In this document: one piece after another, positions 1 to 4,781 of the stretch
How positions within the stretch are numbered: position 1 is the first letter of the stretch
Layout: each line of letters begins with the position of its first letter
Assembly (NCBI GenBank): GCA_025450405.1
Contig: JANWHL010000012.1
Coordinates: 1-7,648 of the forward strand
DNA length: 7,648 nt
Origin: Ktedonobacterales bacterium
GTDB taxonomy: Bacteria > Chloroflexota > Ktedonobacteria > Ktedonobacterales > JADMIN01
Reading direction: 5' to 3'
Translations under genes and position numbers: made by a program
Notes under the pieces: model-generated
Told to the model about the DNA's origin: nothing
Seen by the model: only the letters and a program-made list of their open reading frames with translations
Databases searched by the model: none

Positions 1-1
1 C

Positions 2-586
2 CTGTCCGGCGCGCCGGACACCTACAGCCCCAAGACCGTCGGAAGCTATTTCCTGCTCGTCTGGATGCAGATCGGGCTCGAGGCCCTGCTCGCCGGTCTC
101 GCTTTCCTCACCGCCGGCTCTCGCGCGCTGCCGGGCGCCTCCGAGGCATCTGTGCGGCGCGTCTTGCTCCGCTTCGTCTACGCGATCAAGGTTGGTGTAC
201 TGGCGGTGGAGGGGATCCTGGCGGTCGGCATCACGGCGGCGGCCATCGCACCACATCCTCACCTCGCGCCGGGCGCAGCGCTCTATCTTCCGCTGCTCCT
301 CGTGGTGGTCATTCTGGTGGGCACTTTCGTGATGACGGTCCGCATTGTCCGTGCGCGGGCCTCGGCGCCGCCACTCTCCGCGACCGACCGAATGAATGAC
401 CGCCACTGGAAGCTGGGGATCTTCTACGTTCATCGTCAGGACCCGTCGCTGTTCGTGGAGCGGCGCTTCGGCGTAGGCTACACGATCAATCTGGGGAATC
501 CGCTCAGCTGGCTGGTACTGCTTGGCATTCTGGCGGTGCCCATGGCCCTGGTGGTGGTGGGCGTGTTGGCGACCTGGGCGCACTGA
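2..586 (+). CDS. DUF5808-domain membrane protein, 3' part (5' end outside window)
   Basis: The frame is open to the window edge, and the residues before the first ATG at 65 (including PDTYSPKTVGSYF) look coding, so the gene starts upstream and ATG 65 is probably internal. The fragment has hydrophobic segments near residues 15-40, 60-85, 95-112 and 170-190. Between the last two lies a conserved-looking block with the order DRHWKLGIFYV, DPSLFVERRFGVGYTIN and a following Leu-rich helix. That matches the DUF5808 pattern (W-x-G-x-Y-x-N/H, DP-x-x-x-V-x-R-x-G-x-G-x-T-x-N) as I remember it. The PDTYSPK stretch at the N-terminal edge resembles the end of a DUF1648 domain, which often precedes DUF5808 in SdpI-like membrane proteins. 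The gene ends TGA at 584-586, 33 nt before the next gene on the same strand, so the two are probably co-transcribed. The biochemical role is unknown. Family assignment is fairly sure; function is not. Confidence 0.75.
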   Translation: MSGAPDTYSPKTVGSYFLLVWMQIGLEALLAGLAFLTAGSRALPGASEASVRRVLLRFVYAIKVGVLAVEGILAVGITAAAIAPHPHLAPGAALYLPLLLVVVILVGTFVMTVRIVRARASAPPLSATDRMNDRHWKLGIFYVHRQDPSLFVERRFGVGYTINLGNPLSWLVLLGILAVPMALVVVGVLATWAH

Positions 587-619
587 TCGGCTCCGCATCA
601 CGCGCGGAGGAGACAACCA

Positions 620-964
620 ATGACGACGACGTTTCATCTCGGGACTGGCTATCTCGTCGCCGCGGTGGCGGCCATCCTCGTTATGATCCTCTATCCCCTG
701 GCGCTGGCCGTGGTGGCGTACCGTCGGCTTGGCGTGAGCTGGCGCTACTTTGGGTATGGCGCTTTGATATTCTTCCTCTTTCAGGTCATCAGCCGCTTGC
801 CAGTCGTCACGGTCCTCGGGGGTGTGCTCGCGCCGCAGCTCAAGGCGTCGGCGCCGCTCCGCTGGACCTGGCTCGCGATCCTCGTGCTGACGGCGGCGCT
901 CTTCGAGGAGGTGGGCCGGTACATCGGCTACCGCTGGCTGCTGGGCCGCGAGGAGAAGATCTAG
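620..964 (+). CDS. YhfC-family intramembrane protease, N-terminal half (ends at in-frame TAG)
   Basis: This 114-residue reading frame has a strong ribosome binding site, GGAGGAG at 606-612, seven nt before ATG 620. It carries three hydrophobic segments (about residues 8-33, 42-70 and 82-98) and ends with FEEVGRYIGYRWLLG. The EExxR motif (residues 96-100) is the first active-site motif of the YhfC/CAAX-protease-like glutamic intramembrane protease superfamily. In YhfC proteins it is followed within about 25 residues by a GHGGxE motif. Here that motif lies in the same frame just after the TAG at 962-964, so this is the front half of one gene of about 282 codons, close to the usual YhfC length of about 260. 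Alone it lacks the second and third catalytic motifs and is unlikely to be an active protease. Confidence 0.8.
   Translation: MTTTFHLGTGYLVAAVAAILVMILYPLALAVVAYRRLGVSWRYFGYGALIFFLFQVISRLPVVTVLGGVLAPQLKASAPLRWTWLAILVLTAALFEEVGRYIGYRWLLGREEKI
962..964 (+). other. In-frame amber codon inside the YhfC-type gene
   Basis: TAG at 962-964 is codon 115 of a frame that is otherwise open from ATG 620 to the TAG at 1466-1468. Codons on both sides are coding-like: ...GREEKI, then TAG, then NKAVMYGLGHGG. One base change from TGG would restore Trp, a residue I recall as common just before the GHGG motif in YhfC proteins. TAG is the normal stop of at least five neighbouring genes (ends at 1468, 4288, 4685, 5381 and 7434), so genome-wide reassignment of TAG is excluded. 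The remaining options are a recent nonsense mutation, a base error or local readthrough. No ribosome binding site lies at a useful distance from GTG 974 or ATG 977; the nearest AGGAG, at 951-955, is 18 nt or more away. Confidence 0.85.
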
Positions 965-973
965 AACAAGGCT

Positions 974-1468
974 GTGATGTACGGTCTGGGCCATGGTGGG
1001 CTGGAATCCATGGTCCTGGTTGCGGGCCTGGCCATCCTCTCGCTGACCAATTTGTTGATACTCTCCAGTGTCGGGCTGGACCTCGTCCCCGCCGCGCAGC
1101 GCCCGCGGGTCGTCGACCAGTTGCGGGCGGTCGCCGCGTTGCCTGGCTGGGTCCCGCTACTTGGGGCGTGGGAACGGCTCTGGACCCTTCCCGTGCAGAT
1201 CGCGCTGTCGGTGATCGTGCTCCAGGTGTTCCGCCGGGGGAACATTGGCTGGCTCTGGCTGGCGATCCTCGCGCATGTCGTCGTGGACGGTGTCACGAGC
1301 GTGGTGCCCCAGCTCCTGGGCGCGGGGCTGCGCACGGACCTCATCGCCGAAGCGATCGTGGGCGTCTTCGGGCTGATCGCCATCTGGATCATCTTCGCGC
1401 TGCGTGACCGAACGGGGCGGGAGACCACCGCGCCCACGCCGGCGTCAGCGGTCCAGCAGCCGGGCTAG
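974..1468 (+). CDS. YhfC-family intramembrane protease, C-terminal half (after in-frame TAG)
   Basis: This 164-residue frame, nominally from GTG 974 (or ATG 977), continues the frame of the preceding half. It begins with MYGLGHGGLES, the second YhfC catalytic motif (GHGGxE), followed by a hydrophobic helix, a WERL-x-TLPVQIALSVIVLQ helix and the third motif AHVVVDG with His and Asp. A last helix precedes a polar, Pro/Thr/Ala-rich tail. These features match the C-terminal two-thirds of YhfC (PF10086-type) proteins. The absence of a credible ribosome binding site, and a start that would fall inside a conserved motif, argue against an independent gene. If the TAG is a real stop, this half is a pseudogene remnant, but it shows no further stop or frameshift, so any inactivation is recent. 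Confidence 0.75.
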   Translation: MMYGLGHGGLESMVLVAGLAILSLTNLLILSSVGLDLVPAAQRPRVVDQLRAVAALPGWVPLLGAWERLWTLPVQIALSVIVLQVFRRGNIGWLWLAILAHVVVDGVTSVVPQLLGAGLRTDLIAEAIVGVFGLIAIWIIFALRDRTGRETTAPTPASAVQQPG

Positions 1469-1475
1469 TCGTGCC

Positions 1476-1499
1476 GCGCGGGCTTGTCTCATCCCGCGC
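1476..1499 (+). terminator. Possible hairpin terminator after the YhfC-type gene
   Basis: GCGCGGG at 1476-1482 and CCCGCGC at 1493-1499 form a perfect 7-bp stem with a 10-nt loop, starting 8 nt after the TAG at 1466-1468. No T-tract follows, so intrinsic termination is uncertain, and GC-rich DNA makes such stems common. Confidence 0.3.
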
Positions 1500-1520
1500 C
1501 AGCCCAGTATATGGATGGCC

Positions 1521-1549
1521 CGCCGGCCCGGCACAACGCCGGACCGGTG
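1521..1549. terminator. Strong hairpin between the convergent YhfC-type and gltX genes
   Basis: CCGGCCCGGC at 1523-1532 pairs with GCCGGACCGG at 1538-1547 around a 5-nt loop, ACAAC. On the minus strand all ten pairs form, one as a G-U wobble; on the plus strand one pair is a C-A mismatch. The better fit is therefore for transcripts arriving from gltX, whose stop lies about 55 nt upstream of the hairpin. There is no T-tract on either side. Its place between two converging genes supports a terminator or 3'-end stabiliser role. Confidence 0.5.
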
Positions 1550-1550
1550 G

Positions 1551-1606
1551 ACACGCACGTCAGGACACGCACGTCAGGACACGCACGTCAGGACACGCAC
1601 GTCAGG
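1551..1606. repeat. 14-bp tandem repeat, four perfect copies, overlapping the gltX stop
   Basis: The unit ACACGCACGTCAGG occurs at 1551-1564, 1565-1578, 1579-1592 and 1593-1606 without a mismatch. The TCA at 1602-1604 in the last copy is the TGA stop codon of gltX read on the minus strand, so the repeat forms the end of the gene and its immediate 3' region. It is too short in unit and lacks spacers, so it is not a CRISPR array. Perfect identity suggests recent expansion by slippage. Confidence 0.95.
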
Positions 1607-3173
1607 ACGCGACACCCGGCGCCTCGGCGGCGCGGTCCAGCCGCGCCAGTACGTTTTCGCGACCGAGCGCCGCCAGCACGTCGAAGAGTGGCGGGGCGGC
1701 ACGGCGTCCGGTAACGGCGACGCGCACCAGCCAGAACAGCTGACTGGTCGAATAGCCGTGAGTGGCGGCCAGCTCGCGCAGCATCGTCTCAAGGGTTGGC
1801 GCGGTGAAGTCCGCGGCCTCAGTCAGCGCCGCGCGCGCCGCCGCCAGCAGGGCGGCCGCCTCGGGGGCCGCGGGACCGCGCTCCAGGAGAAGCTCGCGGT
1901 CGAGGTCGGGCGCGCGCAGGAAGAAGCCCAGAAGGTCAGGGGCCTCGTCCAGCCGGCGCAGACGGTCCTGGCTGAGCGCCACCGCCCGCTCCAGTCGCAC
2001 GTCCGGCACGTCCGGCGCATCCACGTCGCCAGCGGCGGCGTTCTCGGCGTGGCTCACATCGGGGTTCGCGGAAGTGCCGTCGAGGAGACCCGCTGTGCGC
2101 AGGTAGGGCAGGCAGCGCGTGGCGAGGTCGGCGGGAGCGAGGCGCCGGGTGTAGACGCCGTTCAACCAATCTAGCTTCGTGGTGTCGAAAAGCGCGGGAC
2201 TCCGCTGCACCCGCCTGAGATCGAAGCGGGCCACCAGCTCGGAGAGCGTCAGCACCTCGTCTCCGTCTGGTGGCGACCACCCCAGCAGCGCCAGGAAATT
2301 GACCAGCGCCTCGGGCAGGTAGCCGGCGCGCAGCAGGCCACCGAGCGCGGCGGACCCGTCGCGCTTGGCGAGCTTGCGCCGGTCTTGCCCCACGATCTGC
2401 GGCAGGTGGCCAAACACTGGCGGCTCCCACCCCAGGGCATGGAAGAGGGCGATGTGGATCGGCGTCGTCGAGAGCCAGCCATCGCCGCGCAGGACGTGCG
2501 TGATCGCCATCAGGTGGTCGTCCACCACGCTGGCGAGGTCGTAGAGGAGCGAGCCATCCGAGCGCGTGAGGATCGGATCGTCGGCGTGGCGCAGGTCGTA
2601 GCGCCGGTCGCCATAGACGAGGTCATGGTAGGCGCCCGACTCGGCCGGCAGGCACAGGCGGACGACGTAGGGGGTGCCGGCGTGATCGAGCCCGGCACGC
2701 TCGCGCCCGGCACGCTCGCGCTCGGCGCGCGCCAGGCAGCGACGGTCGTAACGGGGCGGCTCGCCGCGAGCGACCTGATCGGCCTTGAGCGGGGCCAGCC
2801 GTGCGGACTCGCAGTAGCAGCGATACGCAGGGCCACTGGCCAGCAGACGATCGAGGTACTCGCCGTAGATGGATGTGCGCACGGATTGGACGTATGGGCC
2901 GCTAGGCCCCCCGATGTCCGGGCCCTCGTCCCAATCGAGCCCGAGGCGGCGCAGGTCGCGGTAGAGCGCATCCGCGGCGCCGGGTTTCTCGCGGCGGCGG
3001 TCGGTATCGTCCAGCCGGAGGATGAACGCGCCTCCGTAATGACGGGCGAAGAGATAGTTGAACAGCGTTGTGCGGGCGGTGCCGATGTGCGCGTCGCCGG
3101 TCGGGCTGGGGGCCATGCGGACGCGGATCGATGTCCCAGGGCTGTCTGGAGTAATGGAGCGATGCTCGGCCAC
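1602..3173 (-). CDS. gltX: Glutamyl-tRNA synthetase (GluRS)
   Basis: A class Ia aminoacyl-tRNA synthetase of 523 residues that attaches glutamate to tRNA in the cytoplasm. The start is GTG 3173, seven nt after a perfect AGGAGG (complement of 3181-3186). Class signatures are in order: APSPTGDAHIGTARTTLFN (HIGH-type motif as HIGT, residues 29-32), RLDDTD (53-58), YVQSVR..IY, RGDGWLSTTPIH (229-240) and KLAKR (267-271, the KMSKS-type motif). The C-terminal anticodon-binding half follows. A zinc-site pattern, C119-x-C121-x24-C146, lacks the final His that I recall in E. coli GluRS. Residues 152-161 are two copies of RERAG made by a 15-bp duplication, and PDVPDV comes from a 9-bp duplication at 1999-2016. 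Length is slightly above the usual 470-490. A T-box leader controls the gene, and its specifier suggests glutamine. I infer a non-discriminating or tRNA-Gln-directed GluRS; the enzyme family itself is secure. Confidence 0.95.
   Translation of the reverse strand: MAEHRSITPDSPGTSIRVRMAPSPTGDAHIGTARTTLFNYLFARHYGGAFILRLDDTDRRREKPGAADALYRDLRRLGLDWDEGPDIGGPSGPYVQSVRTSIYGEYLDRLLASGPAYRCYCESARLAPLKADQVARGEPPRYDRRCLARAERERAGRERAGLDHAGTPYVVRLCLPAESGAYHDLVYGDRRYDLRHADDPILTRSDGSLLYDLASVVDDHLMAITHVLRGDGWLSTTPIHIALFHALGWEPPVFGHLPQIVGQDRRKLAKRDGSAALGGLLRAGYLPEALVNFLALLGWSPPDGDEVLTLSELVARFDLRRVQRSPALFDTTKLDWLNGVYTRRLAPADLATRCLPYLRTAGLLDGTSANPDVSHAENAAAGDVDAPDVPDVRLERAVALSQDRLRRLDEAPDLLGFFLRAPDLDRELLLERGPAAPEAAALLAAARAALTEAADFTAPTLETMLRELAATHGYSTSQLFWLVRVAVTGRRAAPPLFDVLAALGRENVLARLDRAAEAPGVAS
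2691..2720. repeat. 15-bp tandem duplication inside gltX
   Basis: CCCGGCACGCTCGCG occurs twice in direct contact, at 2691-2705 and 2706-2720. On the coding (minus) strand it gives RERAG twice, residues 152-156 and 157-161, directly after the zinc-site region. The frame is kept because 15 is a multiple of three. Confidence 0.9.
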
Positions 3174-3361
3174 GGGTGTTCCTCCTCGCGAGGCGCCCGG
3201 GCGCGGCCGGCGGTCCGCGCGCCTCGAATGCCGGCGCGCGCGACCAACGAGGGCGCCGCGCCGCCTGAAACGGCGTGGAGGGACGAGGCGGCCGTCGCGT
3301 CGCGTGGTCCTCGCTGGCCGTGTGGAACACGCGCTCGCGTCCCACACGGTGCCTAACCGCG

Positions 3362-3726
3362 CAACACAATGGCCCCGTCCCCGACGCGCGCGCCACGCGC
3401 GCTCGCCTGAAGGGACGGGGCCAATCGATGCCGGACTCGCCACTGCGCACTGCGTGGGCGAAGCCGGCGCGACGGGAAACCCCGCGGTGCCACCCTCGTT
3501 GCCGCGCACCCGGCCATTTGGGGCACGCGGCCGCTCTTACTGGTCGTTTTTGGCGCGGCGACCACCGTCCGGCCTACTTGCCCGCACTGCCGTTCGTGGG
3601 CGCGCGGACGTTCTTGGGCCGGCCACTCTGGGGCCTGTTCGGGCGCGCCGCGATCCGCCGGACTCTCACCATTCCCGGCTCGCTGGGGGCGGGCGGCGCC
3701 GTACTGTTCCCCGTCGTCATGGACCG
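3362..3726 (-). promoter_or_regulatory. T-box riboswitch leader of gltX, specifier best read as CAG (Gln)
   Basis: Read on the minus strand. Stem I starts near 3726 with a basal helix (CGG and CCA at 3726-3720 against TGG and CCG at 3625-3620), GA-rich kink-turn-like strands, and GGGG (3712-3709) pairing CCCC (3633-3630). Its specifier loop has AGTA (3705-3702) opposite GAA (3640-3638), then CAG (3637-3635) and G. The apical part has AGCGA (3684-3680) and GGTG in a loop closed by GCCGG/CCGGC. Stem III is an 11-bp hairpin at 3531-3501. The T-box AGGGTGGCACCGCG is at 3496-3483; its TGGC would pair with the tRNA end GCCA. In T-boxes the specifier follows GAA directly, which makes it CAG for glutamine; if GAA itself were read, it would be glutamate. 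Uncharged tRNA should favour the antiterminator and raise GluRS synthesis. Confidence 0.93.
3370..3423 (-). terminator. T-box intrinsic terminator hairpin
   Basis: On the minus strand TGGCCCCGTCCC (3423-3412) and GGGACGGGGCCA (3381-3370) form a perfect 12-bp stem, followed by the weak U-rich run UUGUGUUG (3369-3362). The upstream strand is shared with the antiterminator: CCCCGT (3420-3415) can pair with GCGGGG (3485-3480), and CCCTT (3414-3410) with GAGGG (3497-3493), leaving the T-box UGGCACC as the bulge that binds the tRNA 3' end. This mutual exclusion is the hallmark of a transcriptional T-box. The GluRS start lies about 195 nt beyond the terminator, and a second 8-bp hairpin (3318-3325 with 3342-3349) sits in that stretch. 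Confidence 0.88.
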
Positions 3727-3731
3727 CTTCC

Positions 3732-3761
3732 AGTCTACGCGCACGGATTGCGGTGTGTCAA
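3732..3761 (-). promoter_or_regulatory. Sigma70-type promoter of the T-box/gltX transcript
   Basis: On the minus strand TTGACA (3761-3756, perfect -35) and TAGACT (3737-3732, -10) are separated by 18 bp. Transcription would begin around 3725-3729, exactly where Stem I of the T-box starts, so promoter and riboswitch confirm each other. Confidence 0.85.
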
Positions 3762-3788
3762 GTACTCAACGCGGGCCGTTCCCTCGCG

Positions 3789-3797
3789 TGCTATACT
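3789..3797 (+). promoter_or_regulatory. Extended -10 promoter of the Rieske gene
   Basis: TGCTATACT combines the extended TG (3789-3790) with a near-consensus -10, TATACT (3792-3797). No good -35 lies 17 bp upstream, which the extended element can compensate for. It diverges from the gltX promoter, with the two -10 boxes about 55 bp apart. Transcription would start near 3804. Confidence 0.65.
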
Positions 3798-3803
3798 CGC
3801 TGG

Positions 3804-3946
3804 GAGGGACGATATCGCCATAGGGCGAGTTCCATCATCTCTGGACGCCGCGCCTGGGATGCCGCGCCCGACTACGCGCGGTTGCATGTGGACGGCCAGG
3901 GCGGCCGGGGAGCCGCCAGTGGTGGCGAAGGCCGTGGAGGCCATAC
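3804..3946 (+). other. Leader of about 140 nt before the Rieske gene, no recognised element
   Basis: I see no convincing gene here. A hairpin of GGCGGC (3900-3905) and GCCGCC (3912-3917) with a 6-nt loop lies about 30 nt before the start codon. The octamer GCCGCGCC also occurs twice, six bases apart, near 3847-3868. I do not recognise a riboswitch class. The segment may simply be an untranslated leader. Confidence 0.3.
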
Positions 3947-4288
3947 ATGGCCGAGTTTGTCGCCGGTGCGAAGCCGGCGCGTTTCGTGACGGTCGCACGT
4001 GTGGATGACCTGGCGCCCGGTGAGCTGCTAGGGGCGCGTCTCACCGGCCATGCGATCTGCCTCGCCAACGTGGATGGCCGCTTCTACGCTGTCGCGGCCA
4101 CCTGCCCGCATCTTGGAGGTCCACTGGCGCAGGGCGAGCTGGAAGGTTCCGTTCTCACCTGTCCCTGGCATATGGCCCAGTTCAATGTGCGTACGGGGTG
4201 TGTACTGCGCGGGCCGGCCCGCACCGACCTGGCCACGTATGAGGTGCGCGTGGTGGGCGACGAGATCCGCGTCGCGGTGCCGGAATAG
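3947..4288 (+). CDS. Rieske [2Fe-2S] ferredoxin-type protein
   Basis: A 113-residue soluble protein with a single Rieske domain. The iron-sulphur ligands are visible as C53-P-H55 and C72-P-W-H75, 16 residues apart, in the order CPHLGG...CPWHMAQFNVRTG, which fits the Rieske signature (two Cys and two His binding a 2Fe-2S cluster). The size and the lack of a signal or membrane segment fit the ferredoxin component of aromatic-ring dioxygenase systems or the NirD-like small subunit, which pass electrons in the cytoplasm. ATG 3947 follows GGAGG (3936-3940) by 6 nt. It has its own promoter and no oxygenase or reductase gene beside it in the window, so its partner is unknown. The stop is TAG. The family call is secure; the exact role is open. 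Confidence 0.93.
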   Translation: MAEFVAGAKPARFVTVARVDDLAPGELLGARLTGHAICLANVDGRFYAVAATCPHLGGPLAQGELEGSVLTCPWHMAQFNVRTGCVLRGPARTDLATYEVRVVGDEIRVAVPE

Positions 4289-4342
4289 CTGCGGGCATTT
4301 ACAGCGTGTGTCCGGGTTAGCCAGGCCGCTCCTCCGGCGGCA

Positions 4343-4351
4343 TGCTATACT
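4343..4351 (+). promoter_or_regulatory. Extended -10 promoter before the small gene at 4382/4443
   Basis: TGCTATACT repeats exactly the nine bases of the Rieske promoter. A start near 4358 would give a short leader carrying GGGGAGGGGAGA and then ATG 4382, so it points to that ATG as the real translation start. A 5-bp hairpin (4325-4329 with 4337-4341) lies just upstream, where a -35 would be. Confidence 0.6.
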
Positions 4352-4381
4352 GGGGACACGATACCTGGGGAGGGGAGACGT

Positions 4382-4397
4382 ATGGCGGGCGGGGGGC
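4382..4397 (+). other. Well-placed ATG one frame off the gene body, next to a G6 run
   Basis: ATG 4382 has the best ribosome binding site and the right distance from the promoter, but its own frame ends after 29 codons at TGA 4469-4471. The coding-like frame downstream is +1 relative to it. A run of six G at 4391-4396, five codons or fewer into the gene, is the obvious slip site: removing one G joins the two frames. Confidence 0.55.
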
Positions 4398-4442
4398 GCT
4401 CGCCCGATCCTGGAGGGCGAACTGGGGGCGTTGTTGCCGCTC

Positions 4443-4685
4443 ATGCCGTTGATGCGCGGCGCGGCCCCTGAGCAGCTGCCCGAGCTGGCCGGCAAGGTCC
4501 TGGAGCTGCCCGACCTGGACGCGCTCAACCAGGCGGATCTGATCAGCATGCTGGCGGGCTTCGGGGCTTTGCGGTTTCCCGACACCAACGTCTGGGATCT
4601 TCTCAGGAGGAATCTCATGCTATCTGAAGTGATCGAGGAGCTGATCGACGAGGCGCGCCGGCTGCTGCGCGCGGTCGGCCACTAG
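4443..4685 (+). CDS. Small hypothetical protein, amphipathic and Leu-rich; true start uncertain
   Basis: From ATG 4443 the frame encodes 80 residues that I do not recognise. The coding appearance (GC-rich third positions, Leu/Glu/Ala helices) extends upstream in the same frame to at least 4390, where ATG and GTG are lacking; TTG 4431 and 4434 are the only other starts. With the frame joined to ATG 4382 across the G run the product would be about 100 residues. The sequence is predicted-helical, with LPELAGKVLELPDLDAL, an NQADLISMLAGFG segment and a C-terminal helix, MLSEVIEELIDEARRLL. There is no signal peptide and no Cys or His cluster, so it is probably a small cytoplasmic protein. An in-frame AGGAGG (4605-4610) lies six nt before ATG 4617 and could also start the last 22 residues alone. 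The stop is TAG at 4683-4685. Confidence 0.5.
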   Translation: MPLMRGAAPEQLPELAGKVLELPDLDALNQADLISMLAGFGALRFPDTNVWDLLRRNLMLSEVIEELIDEARRLLRAVGH

Positions 4686-4700
4686 CGGCCAATTCGCTAT

Positions 4701-4745
4701 GATGGCCGCGAGACCGATGGCCGCGAGACCGATGGCCGCGAGACC
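4701..4745. repeat. 15-bp tandem repeat, three perfect copies
   Basis: GATGGCCGCGAGACC occurs at 4701-4715, 4716-4730 and 4731-4745. It fills the gap between the small gene and the YdjM-type gene. A weak -10-like TATGAT (4698-4703) overlaps its first bases; if that is a promoter, the repeat would form the start of the 5' leader of the next gene. No -35 is evident. Confidence 0.93.
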
Positions 4746-4781
4746 GCGGCCCGCCTCACAAGTTGGAAGGGATGTGGGCGC

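Noticed and set aside
962..964. Pyrrolysine or genome-wide recoding of TAG
   Set aside because: TAG ends at least five other genes in the window, and YhfC proteins are not pyrrolysine proteins as far as I know.
974..1468. C-terminal YhfC half as an independent overlapping gene
   Set aside because: There is no ribosome binding site at a usable distance, and the start would fall within the conserved motif region while staying exactly in frame with the first half.
1551..1606. CRISPR-like array
   Set aside because: The 14-bp units are contiguous, without spacers, and no cas genes are present.
2385..3356. 323-codon plus-strand open frame opposite gltX
   Set aside because: It is antisense to the securely identified GluRS gene, has no family resemblance, and is the expected by-product of GC-rich codon usage.
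3174..3509. Upstream extension of the GluRS frame by up to 112 codons
   Set aside because: The extra residues are Arg/Ala-rich and noncoding in character, and the stretch overlaps the T-box and terminator. GTG 3173 has a perfect ribosome binding site and leads straight into the GluRS fold.
4050..4442. Long upstream extension of the small gene through the Rieske gene
   Set aside because: The part before about 4390 is the +1 shadow of the Rieske gene and also precedes the promoter at 4343-4351.
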